From NCBI GenBank assembly GCA_022824305.1, contig JAJEAD010000087.1:1-64000 (forward strand): 64,000 nucleotides of DNA, written 5' to 3'. Positions within the stretch are counted from its first letter, which is position 1; each line of letters opens with the position of its first letter. Both the position numbers and the translations under genes were made by a program. Positions 37,701 through 45,782 of this stretch are shown piece by piece. The DNA comes from Gammaproteobacteria bacterium. Lineage in GTDB: Bacteria > Pseudomonadota > Gammaproteobacteria > HK1. The notes beneath the pieces were generated by a model that saw nothing but the letters and a program-made list of their open reading frames with translations, searched no databases and was not told the origin of the DNA.

Positions 37701-38409
37701 GAGCTTCCGCGTTCCGGTGGGGCACACCGTCGCCCTCGTGGGGCCCTCCGGCGCCGGCAAGACCACCGCCGCGCACCTGCTGCTGCGCTTCTGGGACCCG
37801 CAGGCCGGCACGGTGCGGATGTACGGGGAGTCCCTGCCGAGCTACCGCCTCGCCGCGCTGCGCGACCGGATCGCGCTGGTGAGCCAGGATACCTACCTGT
37901 TCAACGAGACCCTGCGCGGCAACATCCTCATGGCCCGGCCGGATGCGAGCGAAGAGGAGCTCATGGACGCGGTGCGCCGCGCCTCCCTCGGAGATTTCAT
38001 CAGCTCCCTTCCCGATGGCCTCGATACCCGGGTGGGAGAGCGCGGCATGCGACTGTCCGGCGGGCAGCGCCAGCGGGTCGCGATCGCCCGCGCCTTTCTC
38101 AAGGACTCGCCGATACTGATCCTCGACGAGGCGACGTCTCACCTCGACGCCCTGAACGAGGCGGCGGTCCGCAACGCGCTCGAAGAGCTCATGGTGGACC
38201 GCACTACCGTGGTGATCGCGCATCGCCTCTCCACCGTGCGCGATGCCGATTCCATCGTGGTGCTGGACGAGGGCAGGGTGGTCGAGCAGGGTACGCACGA
38301 GGCGCTCATGCGAGGCGGCGGCCTCTACCAGCACCTGGTGGCCCACCAGCTCGCGGGCGGCCCGAGCGGAGCGCCGCCGCTCTCCGAGGCTCCGCGCGCC
38401 GCCCTTTGA
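34798..38409 (+). CDS. double-length ABC exporter (TMD-NBD-TMD-NBD), CydDC-like fusion
   Basis: This 1203-residue protein is two half-exporters in one chain. Half one has helices to about 300, Walker A GESGAGKT (369-376) and LSGGQ (about 473); half two has Walker A GPSGAGKT (982-989) and LSGGQ (about 1086). Both Walker B motifs are present (VLDEALS, ILDEATS), so both ATP sites look competent. The membrane domains recall CydD (first) and CydC (second), which export thiols for cytochrome bd assembly, but no cydAB is nearby. A lipid or drug exporter is equally possible. Confidence 0.85.
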   Translation: MFFDRRLWEFTEGVRGRIAFVVGAGILASVVGILRLALLGWLVAALYRGASLAELGPAVALVAGVMVLRGALEHWRTMIAHRTAARVQLSLRQRLFDQVVRLGPAYFGLERTGEVLLSVVEGVEQLETWFGQYLPQLFVAALTPFVVFAMMAFVDLPSAGILLAFAMVSLIAPGAFHRWDVRNSGRRQRAYSAFAAEFLDAVQGLATLKAFGQGAERGRLLADRAHEVFRTTMWVLATNTLTRGITDTGIAVGAAVALAFGAWRVSAGTMELGALLIVLMMGIEVFRPQRELRELLHQGMIGQSAAQGIVQVLDAAPVVEPNLDAPRVESMPATLRFEGVAFTYPGGRRPAHRRLDFAVAEGERVGFVGESGAGKTTIVRLLMRFYDPEAGAVRVGGHDLRTLHPEDLHRQIAVVNQDTYLFHGTVEDNLRLGKPDASAAELEEAARASNAHEFIVRLPQGYDTVVGERGIRLSGGQRQRVAIARALLRDAPILVLDEALSAVDAQNEAVIQEALDRLMQGRTSLIFAHRLSSVIGADRILVLDKGGVVESGTHLELMERRGHYHALMSAQAQEGASVDEAMRSLGGESEPESTGAPPAYEASLEPTDAIVEAKALGWLAAFRELFTYIVPWKAKLAATFSFGILRVACLIGVGVFSALTVAAVKTGEPYGGYLLALGLVAPFAGLLHWLESWFAHDMAFRLLAEMRIALFRKLDRLAPAYLVRRRTGDLVAMATHDVELVEYFFAHTVTPAFVAVLVPMAVIGVLMHHGWLLAIALVPFLVVVGLSPVLSRRRLDHLGSRAREALGNLNAHTVDTIQGLGEIAAFEHAPIRRAQFVDRATRHLEIRLPFFRDLTFQKALLETATGLGGLVVVAAAVHLTHNDGLASELVPLLTLLAMSAFLPVSEIAQIGRQLADTLGSTRRLYAVRTEKVVVDDGPGAEPVPGAPALEFEHVGFEYLRGRPVLRDLSFRVPVGHTVALVGPSGAGKTTAAHLLLRFWDPQAGTVRMYGESLPSYRLAALRDRIALVSQDTYLFNETLRGNILMARPDASEEELMDAVRRASLGDFISSLPDGLDTRVGERGMRLSGGQRQRVAIARAFLKDSPILILDEATSHLDALNEAAVRNALEELMVDRTTVVIAHRLSTVRDADSIVVLDEGRVVEQGTHEALMRGGGLYQHLVAHQLAGGPSGAPPLSEAPRAAL

Positions 38410-38426
38410 GCGAGGAGCTCCCGATC

Positions 38427-38930
38427 ATGTCGGCCCCGACGATGCGGATCCGATTCCTGCCGGTGCTCCTCTGTCTCGCAGTCCTCGCCGCCGTCGTGCC
38501 CGCGCAGGGCGAGGACGGCGCCGGCGATGATCCCCTGAGCGAGGACCTCGTTCCGGTCCCGGCGCTGACCCCGGCGGAAGTGGTCCGCATCCAGCTCGAG
38601 GCGCTACGCCACAACGACGAGCGGAACCGTGGCATCGAGGTCGCCTTTCGTTTCGCCTCGCCCGCCAACCGCGCCAATACCGGCCCCCTGCGGCGTTTCG
38701 TCGACATGATCAGGCGAGGCCCCTATGCCCTCATGCTCGAGTTTCGCGAGGCGAGCTATGGCCCGGTCGAGACCAGGGGCGTCCACGCCCGCCAGCGGGT
38801 GACTCTCTCGAGTCCGCGCGCCAGCACCAGCTACTGGTTCTATCTCTCCCGCCAGTCCGAGGCGCCTTTCGCGGACTGCTGGATGACCGATGCGGTGTAC
38901 GTCGAGCCCGCCGCCGGCCAGTCCGCCTGA
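38427..38930 (+). CDS. secreted DUF4864-like small protein
   Basis: This 167-residue protein has a signal peptide (RIRFLPVLLCLAVLAAVVPAQG) followed by an NTF2-like alpha+beta domain. It has VVRIQLEALRHND and AFRFASPANRANTGPLRRFVDMI, the pattern of DUF4864. Function is unknown. The ATG at 38427 is preferred over an upstream TTG because CGAGGAGC precedes it and the signal peptide starts properly. It follows the ABC gene after 17 bases, so it may be co-transcribed. Confidence 0.65.
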   Translation: MSAPTMRIRFLPVLLCLAVLAAVVPAQGEDGAGDDPLSEDLVPVPALTPAEVVRIQLEALRHNDERNRGIEVAFRFASPANRANTGPLRRFVDMIRRGPYALMLEFREASYGPVETRGVHARQRVTLSSPRASTSYWFYLSRQSEAPFADCWMTDAVYVEPAAGQSA

Positions 38931-38997
38931 GGCTGTCCGCGAAGGGGCGTACCATGGCCGCCGCAGGGCTCGACGCCGAAGTGAGAGGGTTTGAGCG

Positions 38998-39531
38998 ATG
39001 AGTGACTACGAAGCACGGGTGAGATCCGTCCCGGTCGAGGCGCAGCGCCTCGAGGACGACGGCGCAATTCCCAACAATGCCGAGCTGCCGCTGCTGGTCT
39101 ACCGGCAGGCGGTCGACCTTCCACGGCAGGACCCGGCCGCCGTGTTCGAGGCGCTCTTCACCGCCAACGGCTGGCCGGCCGCCTGGCGGAACGGCATCCA
39201 TCCCTTCCACCACTACCACAGCACCGCCCACGAGGCGCTCGGAGTGTTCAGCGGCAGGGCCACCGCGTGCTTCGGGGGCGAGCACGGGGTCAGGATGACG
39301 GTCTCGGCGGGCGACGTGATCATCATTCCGGCCGGTGTCGGTCACAAGGGACTCGAGGCGAGCCCGGATCTCGGAATCGTCGGCGCTTACCCTGCCGGGA
39401 CCGGCCCCGATCTCTGCCGGGGGCTCGAGGAGGAACGGCCCGCCTGCCTGCGCGCCATCGCACGGGTGGCGGTGCCGGAGCAGGATCCCCTCTACGGCGA
39501 CCGGGGACCTCTGCGGGAACACTGGCGATGA
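38998..39531 (+). CDS. cupin-domain protein (YjlB-like)
   Basis: This 177-residue protein has a single cupin barrel with the metal motif HPFHHYHSTAHEALGVFSG (about 68-86) and the second motif GDVIIIPAGVGHKGL (about 105-119). These supply His and Glu ligands. It resembles B. subtilis YjlB, whose reaction is unknown. No signal peptide is seen. Its stop overlaps a possible ATG start of the next gene, so the two may be coupled. Confidence 0.75.
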   Translation: MSDYEARVRSVPVEAQRLEDDGAIPNNAELPLLVYRQAVDLPRQDPAAVFEALFTANGWPAAWRNGIHPFHHYHSTAHEALGVFSGRATACFGGEHGVRMTVSAGDVIIIPAGVGHKGLEASPDLGIVGAYPAGTGPDLCRGLEEERPACLRAIARVAVPEQDPLYGDRGPLREHWR

Positions 39532-39602
39532 CGCGAGCGGAGCCCCGGCGCGGCGGCCGGCTCCGTGACCCGATCCACCACACCGGGAGAGTCGGGCCGG
39601 CA

Positions 39603-40661
39603 GTGAAGGAACGGGCCTCGCCGCTTTCGATCCGTCTCGCGAGTGGTGCTTGCGCGGCCTCGCTTCTGCGCGGCGCGGGGCTGGGGGCGCTGCTGATCGC
39701 GGCGTTGCCGGCGCTCGCGGAGAGCGCGTCTTCCGCGTGGACCATGCCCACTGCGCACGCGCCCAACACCTTTCTCGCCGCGAACCTCGAGCGCTTCGCG
39801 GAAGACCTGGAGGCGGTGAGCGCGGGCGGGATCCGCATCGAAGTGCGAAGCGGTGGGCGCATGTTCGCCCCCGACGACATCGAGAGAGCGGTGCGGGAAG
39901 GCGAAGTGCCGATTGGAGACTTTGCGCTCTCTCGGCTCGCGTCCCGGGACCCGCTCTTCGGAGCGGATACCGTTCCCTTCCTCGCCAACGGCTACCGCAA
40001 GGCGGAGAGGCTGTGGCGAGCGTCACGCGACGCGGTGAAGAGCCGCCTCGAGGAAATGAACCTGGTGCTCCTCTTTGCGGTGCCCGAGCCGCCGCCGGTT
40101 CTCCTGGCGCGAAGTCCACTCGATTCCGAATCGGCGCTTCGCGAGCTGCGATTTCGCATCCCGTCCGGCGGGGCGGGAAGGGAGCTCTCGCAGATGCTGG
40201 CGCTCGCTCGCCGCTTCGGTACGGAGCCGGTACCCGCGGGCACGTGGACTCTGGCGGACGCCTTCGAGGAAGGTCGGCTGGACGTGATGTTCCTGCCGCC
40301 CGCGCAGGCCCTCGGTCTCGGAGCGCAGCGTTTCGCGCCCCACCTCTACCCGGTGCACCCCTGGCTGCGGCAGAGCGTGACGGCGATGAACCGGGACGCC
40401 TACGAGACGCTCGAGCCGGCGCTGCGCGACGCGCTCCTCGCTGCGGCCCGGGCCGCGGAGGAGCGGGGCTGGCGCATGAGCCGCCGCGAGACGCAGAGAC
40501 TGCTCGCGAGGATGGAGGAGCGGGGCTTTTCGCCCTTGCGGGCCCCCGACCGCTTCTGGGCCGACGTTGCGAGAATCCGGCGGGAGTCGACGGTGGAGTG
40601 GACGGAGCGCACGGGCGACGACGGCGTCGCCGTCATCCAGGCCTTCTACGCGCCGCGCTAG
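39603..40661 (+). CDS. TRAP-type (DctP-like) solute-binding protein
   Basis: From the GTG at 39603 this is 352 residues, with a signal peptide (GAGLGALLIAALPALAESA) and the DctP fold: MPTAHAPNTFLAANLERFAEDLE, a ligand-binding Arg in IRIEVRSGG, and a WLRQSVTAMNRDAYETL C-terminal helix region. DctP proteins deliver organic acids to DctQM permeases, but none is nearby, so it is an orphan. An ATG at 39528 overlapping the cupin stop is an alternative start, but it would place 25 extra polar residues before the signal peptide. Confidence 0.75.
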   Translation: MKERASPLSIRLASGACAASLLRGAGLGALLIAALPALAESASSAWTMPTAHAPNTFLAANLERFAEDLEAVSAGGIRIEVRSGGRMFAPDDIERAVREGEVPIGDFALSRLASRDPLFGADTVPFLANGYRKAERLWRASRDAVKSRLEEMNLVLLFAVPEPPPVLLARSPLDSESALRELRFRIPSGGAGRELSQMLALARRFGTEPVPAGTWTLADAFEEGRLDVMFLPPAQALGLGAQRFAPHLYPVHPWLRQSVTAMNRDAYETLEPALRDALLAAARAAEERGWRMSRRETQRLLARMEERGFSPLRAPDRFWADVARIRRESTVEWTERTGDDGVAVIQAFYAPR

Positions 40662-40670
40662 CGCGCGCCT

Positions 40671-40699
40671 CCTCCCCTCCGGGCGACCGGGAGGGGAGG
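40671..40699. terminator. hairpin between convergent DctP-like and dps genes
   Basis: CCTCCCCTCC (40671-40680) pairs perfectly with GGAGGGGAGG (40690-40699) over a nine-base loop, just after the DctP-like stop and before the dps end. No T-tract follows. It is a likely bidirectional transcription stop. Confidence 0.55.
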
Positions 40700-40719
40700 G
40701 GGGAACGGACGGACGACCC

Positions 40720-41193
40720 TCAGCCCTCCTCGAGAAGACTGCGCAGCATCCAGGCGTTCTTCTCGTGAACCAGCATGCGCTGGGTGAGCAGGTCCGCGCT
40801 CGGCTCGTCGTTGGCACGCTCCACGAGAGGGAAGACCCCGCGTGCGGTGCGCACGATGGTCTCCTGCCCCTGCACCAGGCGCCGGATCATGTCCGTGGCC
40901 TTCGGTTCGCCGGTCTCCTCCGGGACCGAGGACAGCGCCGCGAACGCGGTGTAGGAACCCGGCGCGCGGTGGCCGAGCGCGCGGATGCGCTCCGCGATGT
41001 CGTCGACCGCGACCGCGAGCTCGGTGTACTGCTGCTCGAAGAGCGTGTGCAGGGTGCTGAACTGAGGGCCGGTGACGTTCCAGTGGTAGTTGTGCGTCTT
41101 CAGGTACAGCGTGTAGCTGTCGGCGAGAAGCCGGGAGAGACCTTCCGCGATAGCGCTGCGCTCCTCGTCGGGAATGCCGATATCGACTTTCAT
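40720..41193 (-). CDS. dps: Dps-family DNA-protecting ferritin
   Basis: This 157-residue protein has the Dps ferroxidase ligands H37, H49, E53, D64 and E68, with the family spacing (a Glu stands in for the usual Asp at 53), and the HWNVTGPQF signature. Dps forms a 12-mer that oxidises and stores iron and shields DNA under stress. The ATG is preceded by GGAGCACATCC. It is convergent with the DctP-like gene, with a hairpin between. Confidence 0.93.
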   Translation of the reverse strand: MKVDIGIPDEERSAIAEGLSRLLADSYTLYLKTHNYHWNVTGPQFSTLHTLFEQQYTELAVAVDDIAERIRALGHRAPGSYTAFAALSSVPEETGEPKATDMIRRLVQGQETIVRTARGVFPLVERANDEPSADLLTQRMLVHEKNAWMLRSLLEEG

Positions 41194-41352
41194 GGATGTG
41201 CTCCTGGCGTGAACGAGTCTGCGGGAGGAGGTGTAGGAGACTGTTGTCCTGTCAAAAGTCGGAACGTCTCTATCGCAATGTTCGGTTTGGTGGATTGATT
41301 TTCAAGGCGGGGCGGATGCCGTGATCCGTCTCCCCGCCGGCGGAACCGGGCG

Positions 41353-42579
41353 TCAACGCGCGGCGGGCGGGAAGGGGGGCCGCGACCCGCTCCTTGCGAG
41401 CAGGGGCAGGCTGAGCACGAAGGCGAGCACCGACAGCGCGAGAAGCGCCACGATGGCCCGGTCGTAGGAGCCGTAGAGGTCGAAGATGGATGCGCCGACG
41501 AGCGCGCCGATCCCGCCCATCGCATGGTGGACCATGGTGATGAGTCCGCTGACGGTGCCGAGAAGGGCGGAACCGCTCAGCTCCCGCGCGAACACGACCA
41601 CGAGGGGGGCGGTGATCCAGAAAGTCGCGCCGTACAACAGGGCTGCGCTCACGATCGCCGCCGGCTCGCGGCTGTAGAGCACGATCGCGCAAAGCACGAT
41701 GCGCACGACGAAGCACAGCACGGTGGGGACGCCAGGGCCGAAGCGGTCGTTCAGAATGCCGGCGATCAGCACGCCGGCCAGCCCGGCGAGCCCCATGAAC
41801 GCGAGCATGTTGCCCGCGAGCAGCCGGTCGACCCCTTCGTCGAGGGCGAAGGCCACCACGTGGGTCGCGACGAGAAAGTCCTGAAACCCGCAGATTGCGT
41901 AGACGACGAGGAGGAGCCACAGGCGCCTCGAGGCGAGCGCTTCGGCCAATGTCCGTGCGCCCGCGTGCGCCGCCGCTCCGCCGGCCGCCCGCGGGGTCGC
42001 GGAAGCAGATGGCGACCCGCGCGACGCGGCGAGGGCCAGCGGCAGGACGCAGACCAGAGTCACGATCCCGAGCGCGAGGAAGGAGCCGCGCCAGTCCAGG
42101 CGCATGAGCAGGCCGGCGAGCACCGAGATGATGAGGAGCTGCCCCAGGCCCATGCCCGAGATCGCGATGCTGTTGGCCATGCCCAGCCGCTCGGGGTACC
42201 AGCGGGCGAGCAGCACCCCGATGGGAGTGATGGAGGTTCCCGCGCTGCCGAGCGCGAACACCACGCCGTAGAGGAGGAGCGCCTGCCAGGGTCGCTCGAT
42301 CAGCCCCATTCCGGCGAGCCCGAGGGCAGAGGCGAGAACCGCCACGCCGAGCACCGCACGCGCGCCGTATCGGTCCACGGCCCGGCCCACGAAGGGAAGG
42401 GCGAGGGCGGAGAGCACCATGAACACCGTGACGCAGAGCGAGAGCGTGCTGCGGCTCCACCGGAGGTCGAAGGTCATCGGGTGGAGCAGCAGCCCGATGG
42501 CGAAGCGCGACCCGCTGTTGAAGAGCAGGACTACGAAGCACACGACGAGGACGAATCGGGCGGTGGCGGCAGTGGTCAC
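41353..42579 (-). CDS. major facilitator superfamily transporter
   Basis: From the GTG at 42579 this is a 408-residue protein with twelve predicted helices. It has the MFS loop 2-3 motif (GRAVDRYGARAVLG) and a matching half-repeat (AGILNDRFGPGV). It resembles the oxalate/formate and monocarboxylate-type MFS group, but the substrate is not assignable. No ribosome site is clear, and the open frame upstream of the GTG is Arg/Pro-rich and looks non-coding. It is a single gene transcribed toward dps and away from the sirtuin. Confidence 0.8.
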   Translation of the reverse strand: MTTAATARFVLVVCFVVLLFNSGSRFAIGLLLHPMTFDLRWSRSTLSLCVTVFMVLSALALPFVGRAVDRYGARAVLGVAVLASALGLAGMGLIERPWQALLLYGVVFALGSAGTSITPIGVLLARWYPERLGMANSIAISGMGLGQLLIISVLAGLLMRLDWRGSFLALGIVTLVCVLPLALAASRGSPSASATPRAAGGAAAHAGARTLAEALASRRLWLLLVVYAICGFQDFLVATHVVAFALDEGVDRLLAGNMLAFMGLAGLAGVLIAGILNDRFGPGVPTVLCFVVRIVLCAIVLYSREPAAIVSAALLYGATFWITAPLVVVFARELSGSALLGTVSGLITMVHHAMGGIGALVGASIFDLYGSYDRAIVALLALSVLAFVLSLPLLARSGSRPPFPPAAR

Positions 42580-42834
42580 GGGATGGGGCCGGGACGGGGG
42601 CGGCGTCGGTATAGCACGATGGCGATCCCGTTGCCTCTTCCCCGCCGGGGGCAGCGTTCTCGCTCGTCGCGGCCGCACCTCGGTCCTTTCCGACCCTCGG
42701 TTGCGCCCGGTTCCGCCTCGTGGCCGTTCCTGCCCCGGCGATTCGAGCGTGGCCGCGTGAGGAGCAGGGCATCCACGGGCGCCCGTCCGCCGTCGCGGGG
42801 TGGCGCGGCGCGTGCGTTGAGGCATGATGTCCGG

Positions 42835-43650
42835 ATGAGCGCGCCCGGCCCTTCCGACCCCGGCATCGAAGCGCTGGCCTCATACCTGGAAAGGTCCCGG
42901 CGCGCGGTGGTGTTCACCGGAGCGGGCATCAGCACCGAGTCCGGCATTCCGGACTTCCGCAGTCCGGGCGGCATCTGGTCACGCACCACGCCCATAGACT
43001 TTCGGGCCTTTCTCGCGTCCGAGGAGGCGCGCCGCGAGACGTGGCGGCGCAAGCTCGAGATCGACCGGGACATGTCGCGGGCGGCGCCGAATCGCGGCCA
43101 CCTCGCGGTGGCGGAGCTTGTGGGCCGGGGCGCGGTCCTGGCCGTGATCACCCAGAACATCGATGGTCTGCATCAGGCCTCGGGTGTGGCGGAGGACGCG
43201 CTGATCGAGCTGCACGGCAACGGCACCTACGCGCGCTGCCTGGAGTGCCGGATGCGCTACGAGCTCGAGCCCATACTGAGCGCCTTCCGGGAAGACGAGA
43301 CCCTGCCCCGGTGCTCGGCCTGCGGCGGAATCGTCAAGACTGCGACCATCTCCTTCGGCCAGGCGATGCCCGAGGAGGAGATGCGCCGGGCGGAGGCGGC
43401 GTCGCGAACCTGCGATCTCTTCCTGGTGGTCGGCTCCTCGCTGGTGGTCTACCCGGCCGCGGCCCTGCCCGGAATGGCCAAGGCGAGCGGAGCGCCGCTC
43501 GTCATCCTGAACCGCGATCCCACCGACTACGACGCCATGGCGGACCTCGTGCTCCATCGCGAGATCGGACCCGTCCTGAGCGGCGCGATGGCGCTGCTGT
43601 CCGAGGGGGAGGGGCGGGGCGGCGGCGTGGACTCAGCTCCCGGATCCTGA
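42835..43650 (+). CDS. NAD-dependent deacylase (sirtuin)
   Basis: This 271-residue Sir2 protein has GAGISTESGIPDFRSPGGIW (29-48) for NAD binding, TQNIDGLH, the catalytic H127 (ELHG), and a zinc site C135/C138/C160/C163. It removes acyl groups from lysines using NAD. The CobB-type Tyr/Arg pair for desuccinylation is not evident after the GIWSR segment, so a deacetylase-like role is favoured. It is convergent with the enoyl-CoA hydratase gene. Confidence 0.92.
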   Translation: MSAPGPSDPGIEALASYLERSRRAVVFTGAGISTESGIPDFRSPGGIWSRTTPIDFRAFLASEEARRETWRRKLEIDRDMSRAAPNRGHLAVAELVGRGAVLAVITQNIDGLHQASGVAEDALIELHGNGTYARCLECRMRYELEPILSAFREDETLPRCSACGGIVKTATISFGQAMPEEEMRRAEAASRTCDLFLVVGSSLVVYPAAALPGMAKASGAPLVILNRDPTDYDAMADLVLHREIGPVLSGAMALLSEGEGRGGGVDSAPGS

Positions 43651-43781
43651 CCCCTGCGGTGGCGTCTCCGCGCGCTCGCCGCGAGGCGAAGGCGGAGAAA
43701 CGCACGCCGGCGGGGTCTCCGTCCCCGGGCGGAAGGGGAAGCGGAGCGCGGGGCGGCGAGTGTCCTCGCGCGCCTCGGGAC

Positions 43782-44549
43782 TCAGCGTCGGCGCGCCTGG
43801 AACTTCTGGATCTCCGCGGCGGCCGCGGGTCCCAGAGCGCCGCGGATAGTGGCCTCGGTCTCCATCGCCATCGCGGTCTCCACGTCCGCGTAGGCGGCCC
43901 GGTTCGTGATGCGCTTGAAGTCGACGACCCCGTCCGGGGGCAGCTCGGCCACCCTCGCCGCCACCCCCATCGCGTGATCGAAGACCTCGTCGTCCGGCAC
44001 CACCCGCCAGGCGAGTCCCAGCTCGTGGAGCCGCGCGGCGCTCGTCTTCTCGCGCAGCAGGACGAGCTCCTTGAAGTTCGAGAGGCTCATCTGGCGCGGC
44101 GCAATCGCGCTGACCGCGCCGGTCACGAAGAGGCCCCACTCGAGCTCGGGGAAGAAGGCGCGCGCGCTCTCGCCCCACACCGCCAGATCGCAGTTGATCG
44201 CCCATTCGAGTCCGGCGCCGACCGCCCAGCCGTGGATCGCTCCGATGACGATCTTGTTGCCGAGCACCACCTCCCGGGTGATGGTCTGGATCCGGTCGAT
44301 GATGATCCTCTCTTCCTGGTAGGTCTTGTCGGGGTTGTGCGTGCTGAGGTCGTAGCCGGCGCAGAACGCGCGGCCGGCGCCGCGCAGCACCACCACCCGC
44401 GTGTCCTCGTCGCCGTTGGCGGCGCGGGTCGCCTCGAGCAGTTGACCGATGAGCGCCTGGTTGACGGCGTTCAGCTTCTCGGGGCGATTCAGGGTGATGA
44501 TCCGGATGCCGTCCCGCATCTCGCTCAGCACGACCTCGGCGTCGGACAT
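43782..44549 (-). CDS. enoyl-CoA hydratase/isomerase (crotonase) family protein
   Basis: This 255-residue crotonase has the oxyanion-hole segments AFCAGYDL and GWAVGAGLEWAINCDLA. Both catalytic Glu positions are kept (GLEW and FPELEWG), so hydratase chemistry is possible. The specific acyl-CoA substrate is unknown. GGGAGGAAAG precedes the ATG. No other beta-oxidation genes adjoin it. Confidence 0.85.
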   Translation of the reverse strand: MSDAEVVLSEMRDGIRIITLNRPEKLNAVNQALIGQLLEATRAANGDEDTRVVVLRGAGRAFCAGYDLSTHNPDKTYQEERIIIDRIQTITREVVLGNKIVIGAIHGWAVGAGLEWAINCDLAVWGESARAFFPELEWGLFVTGAVSAIAPRQMSLSNFKELVLLREKTSAARLHELGLAWRVVPDDEVFDHAMGVAARVAELPPDGVVDFKRITNRAAYADVETAMAMETEATIRGALGPAAAAEIQKFQARRR

Positions 44550-44881
44550 GCCGCTTTCCTCCCGTGTCGAAGGGCGACGCATACTAGCCACGCGTCCGAT
44601 GGAACACCAGTCGGCGAGAGTATCTGCTCCGAGCATACGCACCCTCCCGGCCGCGCAACGCGCCGGGCGCAAGTTCCGCGTTTGGTTTGGCCGAATCATC
44701 ACCCGGGCTGGCGTCATCCATGTACGAAGTGGCTTCGCCTCTTCCGACAGACTGACGGCCTCGCTTCCGATCCTGGTAGACACCGGCCCGAAGCTGATCG
44801 GCGCTCTTGATTGCACGGGGCACTGGACGCAAGAGGTTGGGAACCGGAGCTCGAACAAGTGACGCTCGCCTCGCCTTTGCC
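44550..44881. other. intergenic region downstream of the AbiEi-like gene, no gene recognised
   Basis: This 332-base stretch is where an AbiEii toxin gene would be expected after AbiEi. I find no nucleotidyltransferase motif in any minus-strand frame. The composition is less GC-biased than the neighbours. It may be the site of a deletion, but nothing positive can be named. Confidence 0.4.
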
Positions 44882-45499
44882 TCAGGCATTGGCGGTGAGC
44901 GCTTCGAGATACGGGCGGACTACCGTGGCGACGCCGCCACGCTCCGCATGCCGGGCGATCTCGGCGGGGCTCGCCTTTCGCTGCCGGAGCGCCTCCTGCA
45001 GGCCCTCCAGTGCGACCATCTGCCCGACCTTCCGGCGGTGCCGGAAACAGTCGGTGATCGTCTTGGCGACGCCGAAGACCTTCACGGGAACATTCTCGAT
45101 GTGCACAGTGAGGACATCATCGGTGAGAAGCGCGTCCGTGAACCGCACGATCCGTATTGCCGGTCTTCCCTCTTTTGGCATCCAGTCCTTGGTGCCGATC
45201 GCCATCCAGACCGCACGCGGAAGCTGGTCGGTCAGTTCGTGGTAGGCGAGCGCCGACACCAGGCAGACGACGCCTCTGGGAACGCGTTTGGTGGCTTCCG
45301 CCAGGCTGTGGTTGGCGTCGAGCGGCGCGTCGGACAGCTGGTAGAGGCCGCGCGCGAGGCGGTTCACCTCGCCGGCGCGGACCATTCGGCTAACCGTGGC
45401 GGCGGTGATGCCGGCATCCCTGAATTCTGACAGACGCGCAATTCCTTTCATCCGAAGGAGATCGATCGCCTGGTCGCGCTGCGTTCCCGTTTTCGTCAT
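44882..45499 (-). CDS. lone AbiEi-family antitoxin-like protein
   Basis: This 205-residue protein has the AbiEi winged-helix N-terminus (RDQAIDLLRMKGIARLSEF, then SRMVRAGEVNRLARGLYQL) and the AbiEi C-terminal domain (VCLVSALAYHELTDQLP, VFGVAKTITDCFRHR). AbiEi normally represses the abiE operon and counters the AbiEii toxin. No toxin gene follows, so it is an orphan. Base composition is lower in GC than its neighbours, suggesting acquisition. The ATG at 45499 was chosen by family length; no clear ribosome site is visible. Confidence 0.8.
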   Translation of the reverse strand: MTKTGTQRDQAIDLLRMKGIARLSEFRDAGITAATVSRMVRAGEVNRLARGLYQLSDAPLDANHSLAEATKRVPRGVVCLVSALAYHELTDQLPRAVWMAIGTKDWMPKEGRPAIRIVRFTDALLTDDVLTVHIENVPVKVFGVAKTITDCFRHRRKVGQMVALEGLQEALRQRKASPAEIARHAERGGVATVVRPYLEALTANA

Positions 45500-45782
45500 T
45501 GATATGGAACCATGAAACTGCTGATGCATATTCCGAGTTTTTCTATCATCATTGCCCGTCCCGGTAAAGCATGGGATGACCGGACAGACGGTTGAGCAGA
45601 GCAACACCATGGCCACGTCAGGAAAGTGGAGCCAGTTCGGAGTGCGACCCAGGTGCCTGCCGGCAACTGGATCAGTCGGCACCAGAGGTGTCGGGCCTGA
45701 GGGGCCGCCCGCACCCGATCCCGGCCGGGCTTCGGCCTCGCTTCGCTATACTTGCGCGGCGATGCCGAGCCGGAGGAGCACG

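Noticed and set aside
44584-44881. Remnant of an AbiEii toxin gene
   Set aside because: No nucleotidyltransferase motif appears in any minus-strand frame; the readable frames are Arg-rich and look random.
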